Positions 21,498-29,029 of a stretch of 64,000 nucleotides of DNA are shown here, piece after piece; position 1 is the stretch's first letter, and every line of letters begins with the position of its first letter. The notes under the pieces are model-generated. The model saw only the letters and a program-made list of their open reading frames with translations. It ran no database searches and was not told the origin of the DNA. This DNA comes from Pelotomaculum thermopropionicum SI (GTDB lineage: Bacteria; Bacillota; Desulfotomaculia; Desulfotomaculales; Pelotomaculaceae), in the NCBI GenBank assembly GCA_000010565.1, contig AP009389.1:1-64000 (forward strand), written 5' to 3'. A program made the translations under genes and the position numbers.

Positions 21498-22457
21498 ATG
21501 GCAGGCATCTGGATATTTGCAGAAAGCCGCGAACAGACCTTAGAGCTTATAAGCGCCGGAACAAGCCTGGCCCGCCAGCTTGACGGGGCAGCAGTAGTTA
21601 CCTTTGCAACAAGCAGGCAGTTGGCCGAAGAATACATCAGTTGCGGCGCCGGCGAAGTTTTGGTGCTGCCCCCCCTGGCCGGCGGCCAGCCCTTAGAAGC
21701 ATACGTTCCGGCCATAATAGAAGCCGTTCGCGGCGGCGACCCCGACATATTTCTAATCAGTGCGACCCAGCGCGGCAGAGAGATAGCCGCCCGCGTTGCC
21801 GCCGCCCTTGACACCGGGCTGTGCAGCGGGTGCACCGCCCTAAAACTCGACAAAGAGAAAAAACAGCTAATCATGGAGCGCATGCTTTACGGCGGTGCCG
21901 CCGTGCAGACAGTGGTATGCAGCGGCCGGCCCCAGATGGCCACCATTCCTCCCCGCACCTTCGAGCCCGCCGCACCGCAGGAAGGCAGGCAGGGGAAGAT
22001 CACCGAACTGGCCGGCGTTCAGCCCTCACCCGTCAAAGTAGTCGGCAGGGCTCCCAAAGCCGCCGAAGCAGTAGACATAACCGAGGCAAAAGTAGTAGTC
22101 TGCGCCGGGCGCGGCTTCGAGAAAAAAGAAGACCTGAATTTAGCCCAAGAACTCGCCCAGGTGACCGGCGGCGCCGTTGGTTGTACCCGGCCCGTGGCCG
22201 AAGAACTGCGCTGGCTGCCAGAAGACCTCTACATCGGCATTTCCGGCAAGAAAGTCAAGCCCGGCCTTTACATCGGCCTTGGAGTAGCCGGGCAGATCCA
22301 GCACGTCACCGGCATGCGCGACAGCAAAGTCGTTTTAGCCGTAAACCGCGACGAAAACGCCCCCATATTCGACGCCGCCGATTACGGCATAGTAGGCGAC
22401 CTGTACGACGTCGTGCCCAAACTGATCAAAGAACTCAGGATAGCCCTCAACAAATAA
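21498..22457 (+). CDS. etfA: Electron-transfer flavoprotein alpha subunit (EtfA/FixB)
   Basis: The 319-residue alpha subunit binds FAD in its C-terminal domain. Seen: an N-terminal alpha/beta domain (MAGIWIFAESREQTLELISA) and a C-terminal FAD domain (about 190-319). The FAD domain carries VVCAGRGFEKKEDLNLAQEL, GAVGCTRPVAEE and the late motif GVAGQIQHVTGM, with AVNRDENAPIFDAADYGIVG near 285. It starts 17 bp after etfB. Confidence 0.95.
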   Translation: MAGIWIFAESREQTLELISAGTSLARQLDGAAVVTFATSRQLAEEYISCGAGEVLVLPPLAGGQPLEAYVPAIIEAVRGGDPDIFLISATQRGREIAARVAAALDTGLCSGCTALKLDKEKKQLIMERMLYGGAAVQTVVCSGRPQMATIPPRTFEPAAPQEGRQGKITELAGVQPSPVKVVGRAPKAAEAVDITEAKVVVCAGRGFEKKEDLNLAQELAQVTGGAVGCTRPVAEELRWLPEDLYIGISGKKVKPGLYIGLGVAGQIQHVTGMRDSKVVLAVNRDENAPIFDAADYGIVGDLYDVVPKLIKELRIALNK

Positions 22458-22479
22458 CACAAGCGGGGTTTTAAGCCTT

Positions 22480-23778
22480 ATGGAAGAGAAATTTGCCGCA
22501 ATCGTAGTCGGTGCCGGGCCTGCAGGCAGCACCGCCGCCTACCTGATGGCCAAAGCAGGCCTTGAAGTACTGCTCATAGAAAAAGGAGCAGCGCCCGGGT
22601 CCAAAAACATGTTCGGCGGGCGGATGTACAGCCACGCCCTAAACCAGGTCATTCCCGGCTTTTGGGCCGAAGCCCCCGTAGAAAGGCCCGTAGCAAAAGA
22701 GATCATCACCCTTATGACCGGAGACCAGTGCCTGTCCATAAGCATTCAGGACTTAAGCTGGACCAAGCCGCCCTACCATTACCATTCCTTCACCCTGTTG
22801 CGGGCCGAGTTCGACGCCTGGCTGGCCGCCAAAGCCGAAGAAGCAGGAGCCATGCTGGCCTGCGGCATCCGCGTCGACGACCTTTTAATTAAAGACGGCC
22901 GCGTGGTGGGCATAAGAGCCGGCGAAGACGAAATGCTGGCCGACGTAGTGATCGCAGCAGACGGCGTCAACTCCCTCATGGCCCAGAAAGCCGGCCTGGC
23001 CAGGATGTTTTCCCCCGGCCAGGTGGCCACCGGCGTAAAACAAGTAATCAAGCTTTCCCCCGAAGAGATCAGCCGGCGCTTCCAGTTAGAAGGCAACAAC
23101 GGCGCAGCCCAGCTGTTCGTCGGCGAGTGCACCAAAGGCATGCAGGGTGGCGGGTTCATCTACACCAACAAAGACACAATATCCCTGGGCCTGGTCATAA
23201 AAGCAGCAGAACTGCAGAAGACCCAGCACAAAATTGCCGACCTGGTCGAAGAATTCAAGCACAATCCCCACATCAGGCCCCTCGTCGAAGGAGGAGAAGT
23301 AGTAGAATACTCCGCCCATCTCGTGCCCGAAGCCGGTTTAGACATGATGCCCCAGTTATACGGCGACGGCATTCTCGTTGCAGGCGACGCCGCCGGGTTC
23401 GTTTTAAACCTGGGCTATATAGTGCGCGGCATGGACTTTGCCATCGCCTCAGGCCAGGCCGCCGCCCAGACCGTAATAGAGGCCGCCAGGAACAACAACT
23501 TCAGCCGCCAGAGCCTAAGCCAGTACGCCAAACTGCTCAAAGAAAGCTTCGTGCTAAGAGACCTCGAGTTTTACCGCAAGGCGCCGCACTTTTTAGAGAA
23601 CCGGCGCATGTTCGAAGTTTACCCGCAACTGGCCTGCGGGTTGATGAGCAGGATGTTTACCGTTGACGGCAGCCCGCCGGCGCACCTTTTGAACAAGGTA
23701 TTAAGCCAGGTTAAAGAAAGCCAGGCCGGCCTTGCCCAGCTGGCCGGCGACGGCTGGAAAGGAGCGCGCATCCTGTGA
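22480..23778 (+). CDS. fixC: FixC-like FAD-dependent oxidoreductase (ETF:quinone type)
   Basis: A 432-residue flavoprotein of the FixC/ETF-quinone oxidoreductase family. It has an N-terminal dinucleotide fold VVGAGPAGSTAAYLMAKAG (residues 8-26), GGRMYSH near 46, a middle substrate domain and a second FAD contact ILVAGDAAGFVLNLGY near 300. In the FixABCX model it accepts electrons from the ETF and passes them to quinone or another low-potential carrier. It overlaps the ferredoxin-like gene by four bases (GTGA), matching fixC-fixX order. Confidence 0.92.
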   Translation: MEEKFAAIVVGAGPAGSTAAYLMAKAGLEVLLIEKGAAPGSKNMFGGRMYSHALNQVIPGFWAEAPVERPVAKEIITLMTGDQCLSISIQDLSWTKPPYHYHSFTLLRAEFDAWLAAKAEEAGAMLACGIRVDDLLIKDGRVVGIRAGEDEMLADVVIAADGVNSLMAQKAGLARMFSPGQVATGVKQVIKLSPEEISRRFQLEGNNGAAQLFVGECTKGMQGGGFIYTNKDTISLGLVIKAAELQKTQHKIADLVEEFKHNPHIRPLVEGGEVVEYSAHLVPEAGLDMMPQLYGDGILVAGDAAGFVLNLGYIVRGMDFAIASGQAAAQTVIEAARNNNFSRQSLSQYAKLLKESFVLRDLEFYRKAPHFLENRRMFEVYPQLACGLMSRMFTVDGSPPAHLLNKVLSQVKESQAGLAQLAGDGWKGARIL

Positions 23779-24062
23779 AACGCCTGACCGTAGAGCAGCT
23801 TTTGGGAATAAACAAGTTTATGGTGGACGACGAAGAGGCCCACATAGTTTTAAACAAGGAGATTTGCGCCTCGTGCGCGACAAAGCCGTGCACGTTTGCC
23901 TGCCCGGCCTGCCTGTACACCCTCAAGGAGAACGGGGAAGTCAACTTCGACTATGCGGGCTGCCTGGAGTGCGGCACCTGCAGGGCGGTCTGCCCGAAGG
24001 AGGGGGCCATTGCCTGGGGCTACCCAAGGGGTGGCTTCGGGGTCAGCTTCAGGTACGGGTAG
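23775..24062 (+). CDS. fixX: FixX-like ferredoxin
   Basis: A 95-residue iron-sulfur protein with GTG start overlapping the fixC stop. Cysteines occur as CASCATKPCTFACPACL near 31-47 and CLECGTCRAVCP near 63-74; the second cluster motif is a classical CxxCxxCxxxCP. FixX partners FixC and is thought to shuttle electrons between it and the quinone pool or another acceptor. It is the last gene of the operon before a clear terminator. Confidence 0.92.
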   Translation: MKRLTVEQLLGINKFMVDDEEAHIVLNKEICASCATKPCTFACPACLYTLKENGEVNFDYAGCLECGTCRAVCPKEGAIAWGYPRGGFGVSFRYG

Positions 24063-24125
24063 GATGCCGCGGGCCGTGCCCGCCGGTGGAGGCAGCGGGC
24101 AGGGGAAATTTAAAAAAAGATAAAG

Positions 24126-24178
24126 AAGGCGTCTTCGGTCCCGAAAACCTTTCCGGGCGTTAGACGCCTTTTTTTTTG
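24126..24178 (+). terminator. Terminator of the acd-etf-fix operon
   Basis: Stem AAGGCGTCT (24126-24134) / AGACGCCTT (24162-24170), with an inner CCCG/CGGG pairing, followed by a T run to 24178. Confidence 0.88.
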
Positions 24179-24204
24179 CCCTTTGTAAGGTTTGTAAATT
24201 TGTC

Positions 24205-24687
24205 TTAGGCGTGCCGGGAGCTGTTTCTGGCGCTGTGGCCGTGGTTGCCGGCAGGCGGGGCAGGCTTGTGCTGGGAAATCCGCTCCAGAAAGTTCTTTAG
24301 CTGAGCCTGCTCCTCGTCCGAAAAAATTTTTAAAACATCCCTGTTGGAGGCTGAGATTACTTCATTAATCGGCTCCATCAACCGGAGGCTTCTTTCCGTT
24401 AAAACCACCCTGACGGCCCTTCTGTCCTCAGGATCCGGCGTTCTGGTCAACAGCCCCTTGCTTTCCATCCGGTCCAGAATGCCCGTAATAGTCGAGCCGT
24501 CCAGGCACAGCTTCTGGGCAATCTGGGTGGGCGTCTGGCCGTCTTCAGCCCACAGGCAGCTTAGTATCCCGTACTGAACGGGCGTAATATCAAACGCAGC
24601 AAGCCTTGCCCTGAAATATTGAAGAACTGCCTGCTGTGCCTTGGTCAGCAAAAAATTTATGCACTGGTTTAATTCCAACTTGTTCAC
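24205..24687 (-). CDS. MarR-family transcriptional regulator
   Basis: A 160-residue winged-helix regulator. Family marks include QYGILSCLWAEDGQTPTQIA near 38 (helix-turn-helix start), LDGSTITGILDRMESKGLL (recognition helix) and the wing RTPDPEDRRAVRVVLTERS. The GTG at 24687 abuts the ribosome site AGGAAGG. TTG at 24678 has better spacing (8) and would give MELNQCINFLL, so the true start may be there. It converges on the acd-etf-fix operon, which is its most obvious candidate target, and has a strong promoter with a tandem repeat in its leader. Confidence 0.93.
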   Translation of the reverse strand: MNKLELNQCINFLLTKAQQAVLQYFRARLAAFDITPVQYGILSCLWAEDGQTPTQIAQKLCLDGSTITGILDRMESKGLLTRTPDPEDRRAVRVVLTERSLRLMEPINEVISASNRDVLKIFSDEEQAQLKNFLERISQHKPAPPAGNHGHSARNSSRHA

Positions 24688-24710
24688 CTTCCTGCTGAGA
24701 GTAAACCGGT

Positions 24711-24738
24711 TTCAGGCAAATATATTCAGGCAAATATA
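24711..24738. repeat. Two perfect tandem copies of a 14-bp unit
   Basis: TTCAGGCAAATATA occurs twice head to tail (24711-24724 and 24725-24738). It lies between the marR promoter and its start codon, roughly +13 to +41 of the predicted transcript, a good place for an autoregulatory operator. Confidence 0.8.
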
Positions 24739-24757
24739 TAATAAAACAGCCAGTAAA

Positions 24758-24787
24758 ATTATATAAAAACTGAAAATAATTTGTCAA
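24758..24787 (-). promoter_or_regulatory. Promoter of the marR-type gene
   Basis: On the minus strand TTGACA (24787-24782), 18 bp, TATAAT (24763-24758). Both hexamers are perfect. Confidence 0.8.
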
Positions 24788-24897
24788 CAAATATTTGCAC
24801 ATCAAACCAATGTCATTTTCAGACTGAAAAATATTATGTAATTCCATGGCAAAATTGGTTATAATAAAGGAAAATTATTTTTTGGGAGGTATATGGC

Positions 24898-25176
24898 GTG
24901 AAAAATTGCCCGGTTTGCTCTGTCCCGCTGGACGAAATTCCCAAGTCGGGTGTGCTGATTGACGTTTGCCCCAAATGCAAAGGTGTCTGGCTTGACCGGG
25001 GGGAACTGAACAGGCTGCTGAATACGGCCAGGGAGTATTACGACGAGTACGAGGATTTTTACAAAAAGCACCATCACGATTATGATGATTATCACCACCA
25101 TGCCAGGGAACATTACAAGCACGGCCATTATAAAAAACGGGGCCTGTTCAAGATGCTCGAGGACATCTTTGACTGA
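24898..25176 (+). CDS. Zinc-ribbon (zf-TFIIB type) protein with His/Tyr/Asp-rich tail
   Basis: A 92-residue protein starting GTG with GGGAGGT upstream. Two CxxC knuckles (C4/C7 and C24/C27) with GVWLDRGELNRLL are diagnostic of the zf-TFIIB domain family. Residues about 47-80 are extremely rich in His, Tyr, Asp and Lys (for example HHHDYDDYHHHAREHYKHGH), which could bind additional metal. Its function is unknown in the family at large. A TATAAT at 24860-24865 is a plausible -10 box. The gene stands alone and ends at a short hairpin. Confidence 0.85.
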   Translation: MKNCPVCSVPLDEIPKSGVLIDVCPKCKGVWLDRGELNRLLNTAREYYDEYEDFYKKHHHDYDDYHHHAREHYKHGHYKKRGLFKMLEDIFD

Positions 25177-25181
25177 TCAAG

Positions 25182-25200
25182 AGCCCCTTTGGCAGGGGCT
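25182..25200. terminator. Short terminator between convergent genes
   Basis: Stem AGCCCCT (25182-25188) / AGGGGCT (25194-25200) with a five-base loop, followed by TTC. It lies just before the 3' end of the reverse-strand glycosyltransferase. The T run is short, so strength is uncertain. Confidence 0.5.
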
Positions 25201-25201
25201 T

Positions 25202-26098
25202 TCAGAATTCTATTCCAAACTTCTTCATGAACCAGTCGTCATCGTACATGCGGCCGGCAAGGTAGCGCCGCCGCTGCTGCAGTGCGCCGCCCTGCAGAAC
25301 CCTCCTGACTGTGTCCGCCAGCCTGCCGCACGGCTCGATCAGGCCCATAACCTTTTTCACCCGGCTGCTTTTGAAGTGTGAAAGAGCCATGCGGAGCAGG
25401 TTGTGGTGGACGTGGTCCATTGTTACAGGGTAGGGGTGCCTGGAACGGAAGAGGTGCAGCACCCTGACCGAGGGGACGACGTACAGCCGGCAGCCGAAAA
25501 GCCAGAGCTTGAGGGACAGCTCTGCGTCCTCGCAGCCCCAGACTATAAACCCTTCGTCAAAGCCGCCCACCCGGCGGAAGGCACCGGCCCGGACCGCCAG
25601 GCATCCGCCCGGCAGGAGAGGCACGGGGCCGGCCGGCATGCCACCCGGCGGGGGCAGCCAGACGGTTTCCAGCCGGCTGTTCCAGGTCTGACCGTAGCCA
25701 ACTGCAGCGGGGTTTTCAAGGGAGCCGATGGCCGGGGAGACGGCGTCCACTCCGGGGCGCGAGAAGGTATCAAGAAGGGCCTCCAGCCAGTTTTGCGGCA
25801 CCGTTATGTGGGCATCGCAAAATATCAGGTATTTTCCCCGCGCGCTTGCTGCTCCCAGGTTTCTGGCCCTGGCTGCGCCCAGGCCGGACGATGATATGAG
25901 CTTAACCCTTTCGTAATTATTGCTTTGCTGCAGGAACCGGCAGCAGCCGTCGCTGGAGCCGTCGTCGACGACGATGATTTCCGGGCCCCGGCCGGGAGTG
26001 GAGGCCAGGATGGAATCAACGGTCATTTTTATATTTTCCCCTTCGTTCCGGCATGGTATTATTATTGAAACTTCTGCCGCAAGAGCGTGCTTTGCCAG
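25202..26098 (-). CDS. Glycosyltransferase family 2, probable CTG start
   Basis: A GT-A fold glycosyltransferase: VSIIIPCRNEGENI at the first strand, EIIVVDDGSSDG for the nucleotide, YLIFCDAH as the metal-binding region, and GGFDEGFIVWGCEDAEL as the acceptor/catalytic segment. The first ATG in frame (26026) lies after the conserved first strand and would remove it. In-frame sequence continues upstream to a stop at 26105-26107 and contains no ATG, GTG or TTG. CTG at 26098 has AGGTGA six to seven bases upstream and gives MAKHALAAEVSIIIP, so I annotate from there. The alternative is a damaged 5' end. Donor and acceptor are unknown. Confidence 0.8.
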   Translation of the reverse strand: MAKHALAAEVSIIIPCRNEGENIKMTVDSILASTPGRGPEIIVVDDGSSDGCCRFLQQSNNYERVKLISSSGLGAARARNLGAASARGKYLIFCDAHITVPQNWLEALLDTFSRPGVDAVSPAIGSLENPAAVGYGQTWNSRLETVWLPPPGGMPAGPVPLLPGGCLAVRAGAFRRVGGFDEGFIVWGCEDAELSLKLWLFGCRLYVVPSVRVLHLFRSRHPYPVTMDHVHHNLLRMALSHFKSSRVKKVMGLIEPCGRLADTVRRVLQGGALQQRRRYLAGRMYDDDWFMKKFGIEF

Positions 26099-26156
26099 CG
26101 CAAATCACCTGCCCCGCAGGTAGTATCTCTAACATCTTATGCCGGCCGGCAATGCC

Positions 26157-26185
26157 TTGACTAGCCGCAATGATTTTGTTACAAT
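26157..26185 (+). promoter_or_regulatory. Promoter of the tRNA-Arg pair
   Basis: TTGACT (26157-26162), 17 bp, TACAAT (26180-26185), 33 bp before the first tRNA. Confidence 0.7.
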
Positions 26186-26217
26186 AAAACTTGCCACGGA
26201 AACAGGCAAGGCAATAT

Positions 26218-26294
<77 letters not shown>

Positions 26295-26308
26295 GAATAT
26301 CTTAATAC

Positions 26309-26385
26309 GCGCCCGTAGCTCAGGAGGATAGAGCAGCGGTTTCCTAAACCGCGTGTCGGGAGTTCGAGTCTCTCCGGGCGCACCA
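26309..26385 (+). tRNA. tRNA-Arg(CCT)
   Basis: Acceptor GCGCCCG / CGGGCGC, anticodon loop TTCCTAA with anticodon CCT (AGG codons), T loop TTCGAGT and encoded CCA. It lies 14 bp after tRNA-Arg(ACG). Confidence 0.95.
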
Positions 26386-26543
26386 CCGGAAATTAGACCC
26401 TGCAGGGAATTGCGGGGTTTCGTTTTTTCAGCGAATTTCGCCCGTAACGGTGTAAAACCGGCACTCCGGCCTTGCAGATTGCCCGTGGTAACAATATATG
26501 GTATATTTATAAGCAAGACACACTTTGCAAAGGCGAAAATACT

Positions 26544-26924
26544 ATGAAAAACAGACCGGTTAGCCAGGAATACCTTGAAAACCTGCGCCGGGCCTGGCAG
26601 GAACGGGCAAGGCGGAAAAAAGAGGACATGGAAAAGCTGCGCCGGGAAGCATTGCTTAAAGCTTCCGCCGCAGCCGCCCACTTAAAGGCAAAATACGGGG
26701 CTGCAGCCGTGTACCTTTTCGGCTCGCTGGCAGGGGGAGGGCATTTTTGCAAAAGTTCGGACATCGATTTGCTTGTCGAAGGGTTCCCTCCGGAAAAGAG
26801 CTACTGGAGGATGCTGGTGGAACTAGAGGAAATAACCAGCCCGCTGGAGGTCAGCGTCGTCCTGGCCGAAGATGCTGTGCCCGGCCTGCGCGAAAAAGCT
26901 AGAAAAGAGGGAATTCTCCTGTGA
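26544..26924 (+). CDS. MNT-type minimal nucleotidyltransferase
   Basis: From ATG 26544 the product is 126 residues. A charged N-terminal helix (about 10-50) precedes a nucleotidyltransferase core VYLFGSLAGGGHFCKSSDIDLLVEG, with the GS pair at 60-61 and metal-binding aspartates at 73 and 75. A third-acidic-position strand EVSVVLAEDAV follows. Such domains often form two-gene systems with a HEPN protein, acting as antitoxin by AMPylating the partner. The next ORF overlaps it by four bases (GTGA) in the partner position. Confidence 0.85.
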   Translation: MKNRPVSQEYLENLRRAWQERARRKKEDMEKLRREALLKASAAAAHLKAKYGAAAVYLFGSLAGGGHFCKSSDIDLLVEGFPPEKSYWRMLVELEEITSPLEVSVVLAEDAVPGLREKARKEGILL

Positions 26925-27190
26925 CCCGCAAACAGTTCGCAGTTATCGCCACCCGTATAAAGGAAGAAATTGATAACATTAAAAGCCTTTCCCGGGAGCT
27001 TTCTAAAAAAGGCTTAACCGGTTCCAAAAAAAAGATAAAGTCCGCCCTGCCTCCGGGAGATACTTTTATTCCGGTCAATCCTGATGAACAGGTATATCTT
27101 GGAGCCGGGGTTCTTCCTGTACAGGCCGATATGCAGGTACAATTATCCTATGAGCAGCACAAAACCCTGTGTATAATGTCCATAGTCTGA
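26921..27190 (+). CDS. Uncharacterised partner ORF of the nucleotidyltransferase, perhaps truncated
   Basis: An 89-residue ORF overlapping the MNT gene by GTGA. The first 30 residues (TRKQFAVIATRIKEEIDNIK) look like the helical start of a proper partner protein. From about residue 33 the sequence becomes low-complexity and protein-unlike after a run of A residues near 27027-27034. A full HEPN domain with its R-x4-6-H motif is not present. It may be a degraded HEPN-type gene or an unrelated short gene. Confidence 0.45.
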   Translation: MTRKQFAVIATRIKEEIDNIKSLSRELSKKGLTGSKKKIKSALPPGDTFIPVNPDEQVYLGAGVLPVQADMQVQLSYEQHKTLCIMSIV

Positions 27191-27198
27191 ATGGCTTA

Positions 27199-27226
27199 GG
27201 CCCGTCACAGTGACGGGCCGGTTTTT
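27199..27226 (+). terminator. Terminator after the nucleotidyltransferase pair
   Basis: Nine-base stem GGCCCGTCA (27199-27207) / TGACGGGCC (27211-27219) with a three-base loop, followed by GGTTTTT. Confidence 0.85.
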
Positions 27227-27282
27227 CGCGAACCGCTTCCTGGCGCCCTGGCTCCATTCCTGCTGCCGCCCGGCGGCCGGCC

Positions 27283-27311
27283 TTGACACCCGGATGTTTG
27301 TACCTTATAAT
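27283..27311 (+). promoter_or_regulatory. Sigma-A promoter of tadA
   Basis: TTGACA (27283-27288), 17 bp, TATAAT (27306-27311), a full consensus promoter about 84 bp before the tadA start. Confidence 0.85.
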
Positions 27312-27394
27312 GCTTATTGCAGGTTTTAAAGGGGCGCGCGGCTGCATGCGGCAGCGCGATAAACCTCCGGGTTTCAAAAAGGAGCAGGCTTTGT

Positions 27395-27865
27395 GTGGCT
27401 GTTGTAAATCACGCCGGGTACATGCGCGAGGCCCTGGCGGAGGCAAAAAAGGCTTATGGCCTGGGCGAAGTGCCGGTCGGTGCGGTTGTTGTCCGGGACG
27501 GCGAAATTATCGGGCGGGGGCATAACCTGCGGGAGACTCTGAAGGACAGCACCGCCCATGCGGAAATCCTGGCCATGCGCGAGGCGGCCAGGATTGTCGG
27601 GGACTGGCGCTTGAACGGCACCGTCCTTTACTCAACCATCGAGCCCTGTGCAATGTGCGCCGGGGCGATAATCCAGTTCAGGGTGGCCACGCTGGTCTAC
27701 GGCGCTGCCGACCCGAAGGCCGGGGCCGCCGGGTCGGTGATCGACGTGATCGGGCAGCCGCGCTTCAACCACCGGGTGGAAGTGGTGTCCGGGGTGCTGG
27801 AGGAGGAGTGCCGGGAAATAATTCAAAAGTTTTTCCGGGAACTGAGGGAAAGGGAGGAAACCTGA
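27395..27865 (+). CDS. tadA: tRNA-specific adenosine deaminase
   Basis: TadA converts A34 to inosine in tRNA-Arg(ACG), letting it read CGU, CGC and CGA. The 156-residue product has the zinc deaminase motif: TAHAEILAM (His and catalytic Glu) and PCAMCAGAI (two Cys ligands). The start region EALAEAKKAYGLGEVPVGAVVV is typical. GTG 27395 is chosen because AAGGAG lies about ten bases upstream; the ATG at 27422 is internal to the usual N-terminus. Its substrate tRNA-Arg(ACG) gene lies upstream and a tRNA-Ser follows. Confidence 0.94.
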   Translation: MAVVNHAGYMREALAEAKKAYGLGEVPVGAVVVRDGEIIGRGHNLRETLKDSTAHAEILAMREAARIVGDWRLNGTVLYSTIEPCAMCAGAIIQFRVATLVYGAADPKAGAAGSVIDVIGQPRFNHRVEVVSGVLEEECREIIQKFFRELREREET

Positions 27866-27908
27866 CGGGCGTTGAAAAATGAGTGCCCGCTTGAACAACA
27901 TATTTTTT

Positions 27909-28002
27909 GGAGAGATGGCCGAGCTGGTCGAAGGCGCTCGACTCGAAATCGAGTAGACCGTTAGTAGCGGTCTCGTGGGTTCGAATCCCACTCTCTCCGC
28001 CA
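27909..28002 (+). tRNA. tRNA-Ser(CGA)
   Basis: Class II tRNA with acceptor GGAGAGA / TCTCTCC, anticodon CGA in loop CTCGAAA, a long variable arm, T arm CGTGGGTTCGAATCCCAC and encoded CCA. It reads UCG. It lies 43 bp after tadA with no separate promoter seen, so it may ride on that transcript. Confidence 0.95.
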
Positions 28003-28016
28003 GATTGCTTATATAT

Positions 28017-28053
28017 CAGGGGGCTGCCGCCTTTTTCGGGTAACAGCCCCCTG
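28017..28053 (+). terminator. Hairpin after tRNA-Ser(CGA)
   Basis: A perfect ten-base stem CAGGGGGCTG (28017-28026) / CAGCCCCCTG (28044-28053). The downstream sequence AATATTT is only moderately T-rich, so termination is likely but not certain. Confidence 0.65.
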
Positions 28054-28216
28054 AATATTTAAGTCAGAATTAGTCAATCGTCATGGCGGGCGCTTAAATT
28101 AATCGCAGCACAGGCAGGTGAGCCAATGCAGGCTGTCCTTGATAAAGCTATTTAAGTGTGAGGATATAAGATCTATTTCAAAAGAGATGCTTTTATCACG
28201 GATAGGTATAGTATCT

Positions 28217-29029
28217 TTAGTAACTATGGAGGCGGTTGAAGATAGGATTCGTATATTGCTGAATCTTTAAATGGTACCTGGGGAGAACCATATTCAAGCA
28301 AGAAGCGGTCTCGATGGCCTTCAGTATTTCCAGGGAGGGTATTTCGTATTCCAGCGCGAAGGAAGGTACTGTCCCTCGCTCCAGTAAAAAAGCAGCCTTT
28401 TGCAAAAGGGTAAAGAACCTGTGCTCGGCGGATATGGGCGTCCACAGGCTGGCTGCCCTTTTGTAGCGGCCCAGGTTAAAGCAGGCTACTGCTGCTAGGT
28501 GCTTGTTTTGCCAGTGGACATGTTCTGATTTCCAGCGGCGGTACAGTTCAAAAACCTGGCGGTGGTCCTGCTGGTCGGCGGCTGCCTGCATGATTGCTAC
28601 AGTATATTCTAAAAAAGTGTAAAGTTTAGTGCGCGGCAACACCTGCCGCAGGCATGCCAGATCTTTTTCAAAGCGCCGCACAGCTTGGCTCAGGTACTGG
28701 CGGGAGGCTTCCATGTCCCCCAGGGCGCAATAGATCCGGTAGGCCAGGGCGTATGTATAAGGGTTTACCTTCGTGTTTATCGCACCGGTGCTGTCCTCTT
28801 CGGTTTCCTTCAGAACAGGCGCTAGAATTCTTAAGGCCCGCTGGGGGTCCTGGCCTAAAAAAACAGCTGTAGCAAGGTTGTTGCGGGCAGGAGCGCTGTC
28901 TTCCAGTTTAAGAGCTTTGGCGTAGAAAAATTTTGCTTTTTGGAAGTCCCCTTTATCCATGTATTTTTTTCCTTCGTCCATCAGCTCAGCGGCTCTTGAC
29001 TTTTTCCCTTTTATTGCCGTAGCGGGCAA
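28217..29029 (-). CDS. TPR-repeat protein, unknown role
   Basis: A 270-residue protein with tetratricopeptide-like helices. The clearest unit is AAELMDEGKKYMDKGDFQKAKFFYAKALKLE near 13-44, and weaker units follow (PARNNLATAVFLGQDPQRAL, YTYALAYRIYCALGDMEASR, AAVACFNLGRYKRAASLW). There is no signal peptide. TPR arrays usually mediate protein contacts; no partner is evident. It stands alone on the minus strand. Confidence 0.75.
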   Translation of the reverse strand: MPATAIKGKKSRAAELMDEGKKYMDKGDFQKAKFFYAKALKLEDSAPARNNLATAVFLGQDPQRALRILAPVLKETEEDSTGAINTKVNPYTYALAYRIYCALGDMEASRQYLSQAVRRFEKDLACLRQVLPRTKLYTFLEYTVAIMQAAADQQDHRQVFELYRRWKSEHVHWQNKHLAAVACFNLGRYKRAASLWTPISAEHRFFTLLQKAAFLLERGTVPSFALEYEIPSLEILKAIETASCLNMVLPRYHLKIQQYTNPIFNRLHSY

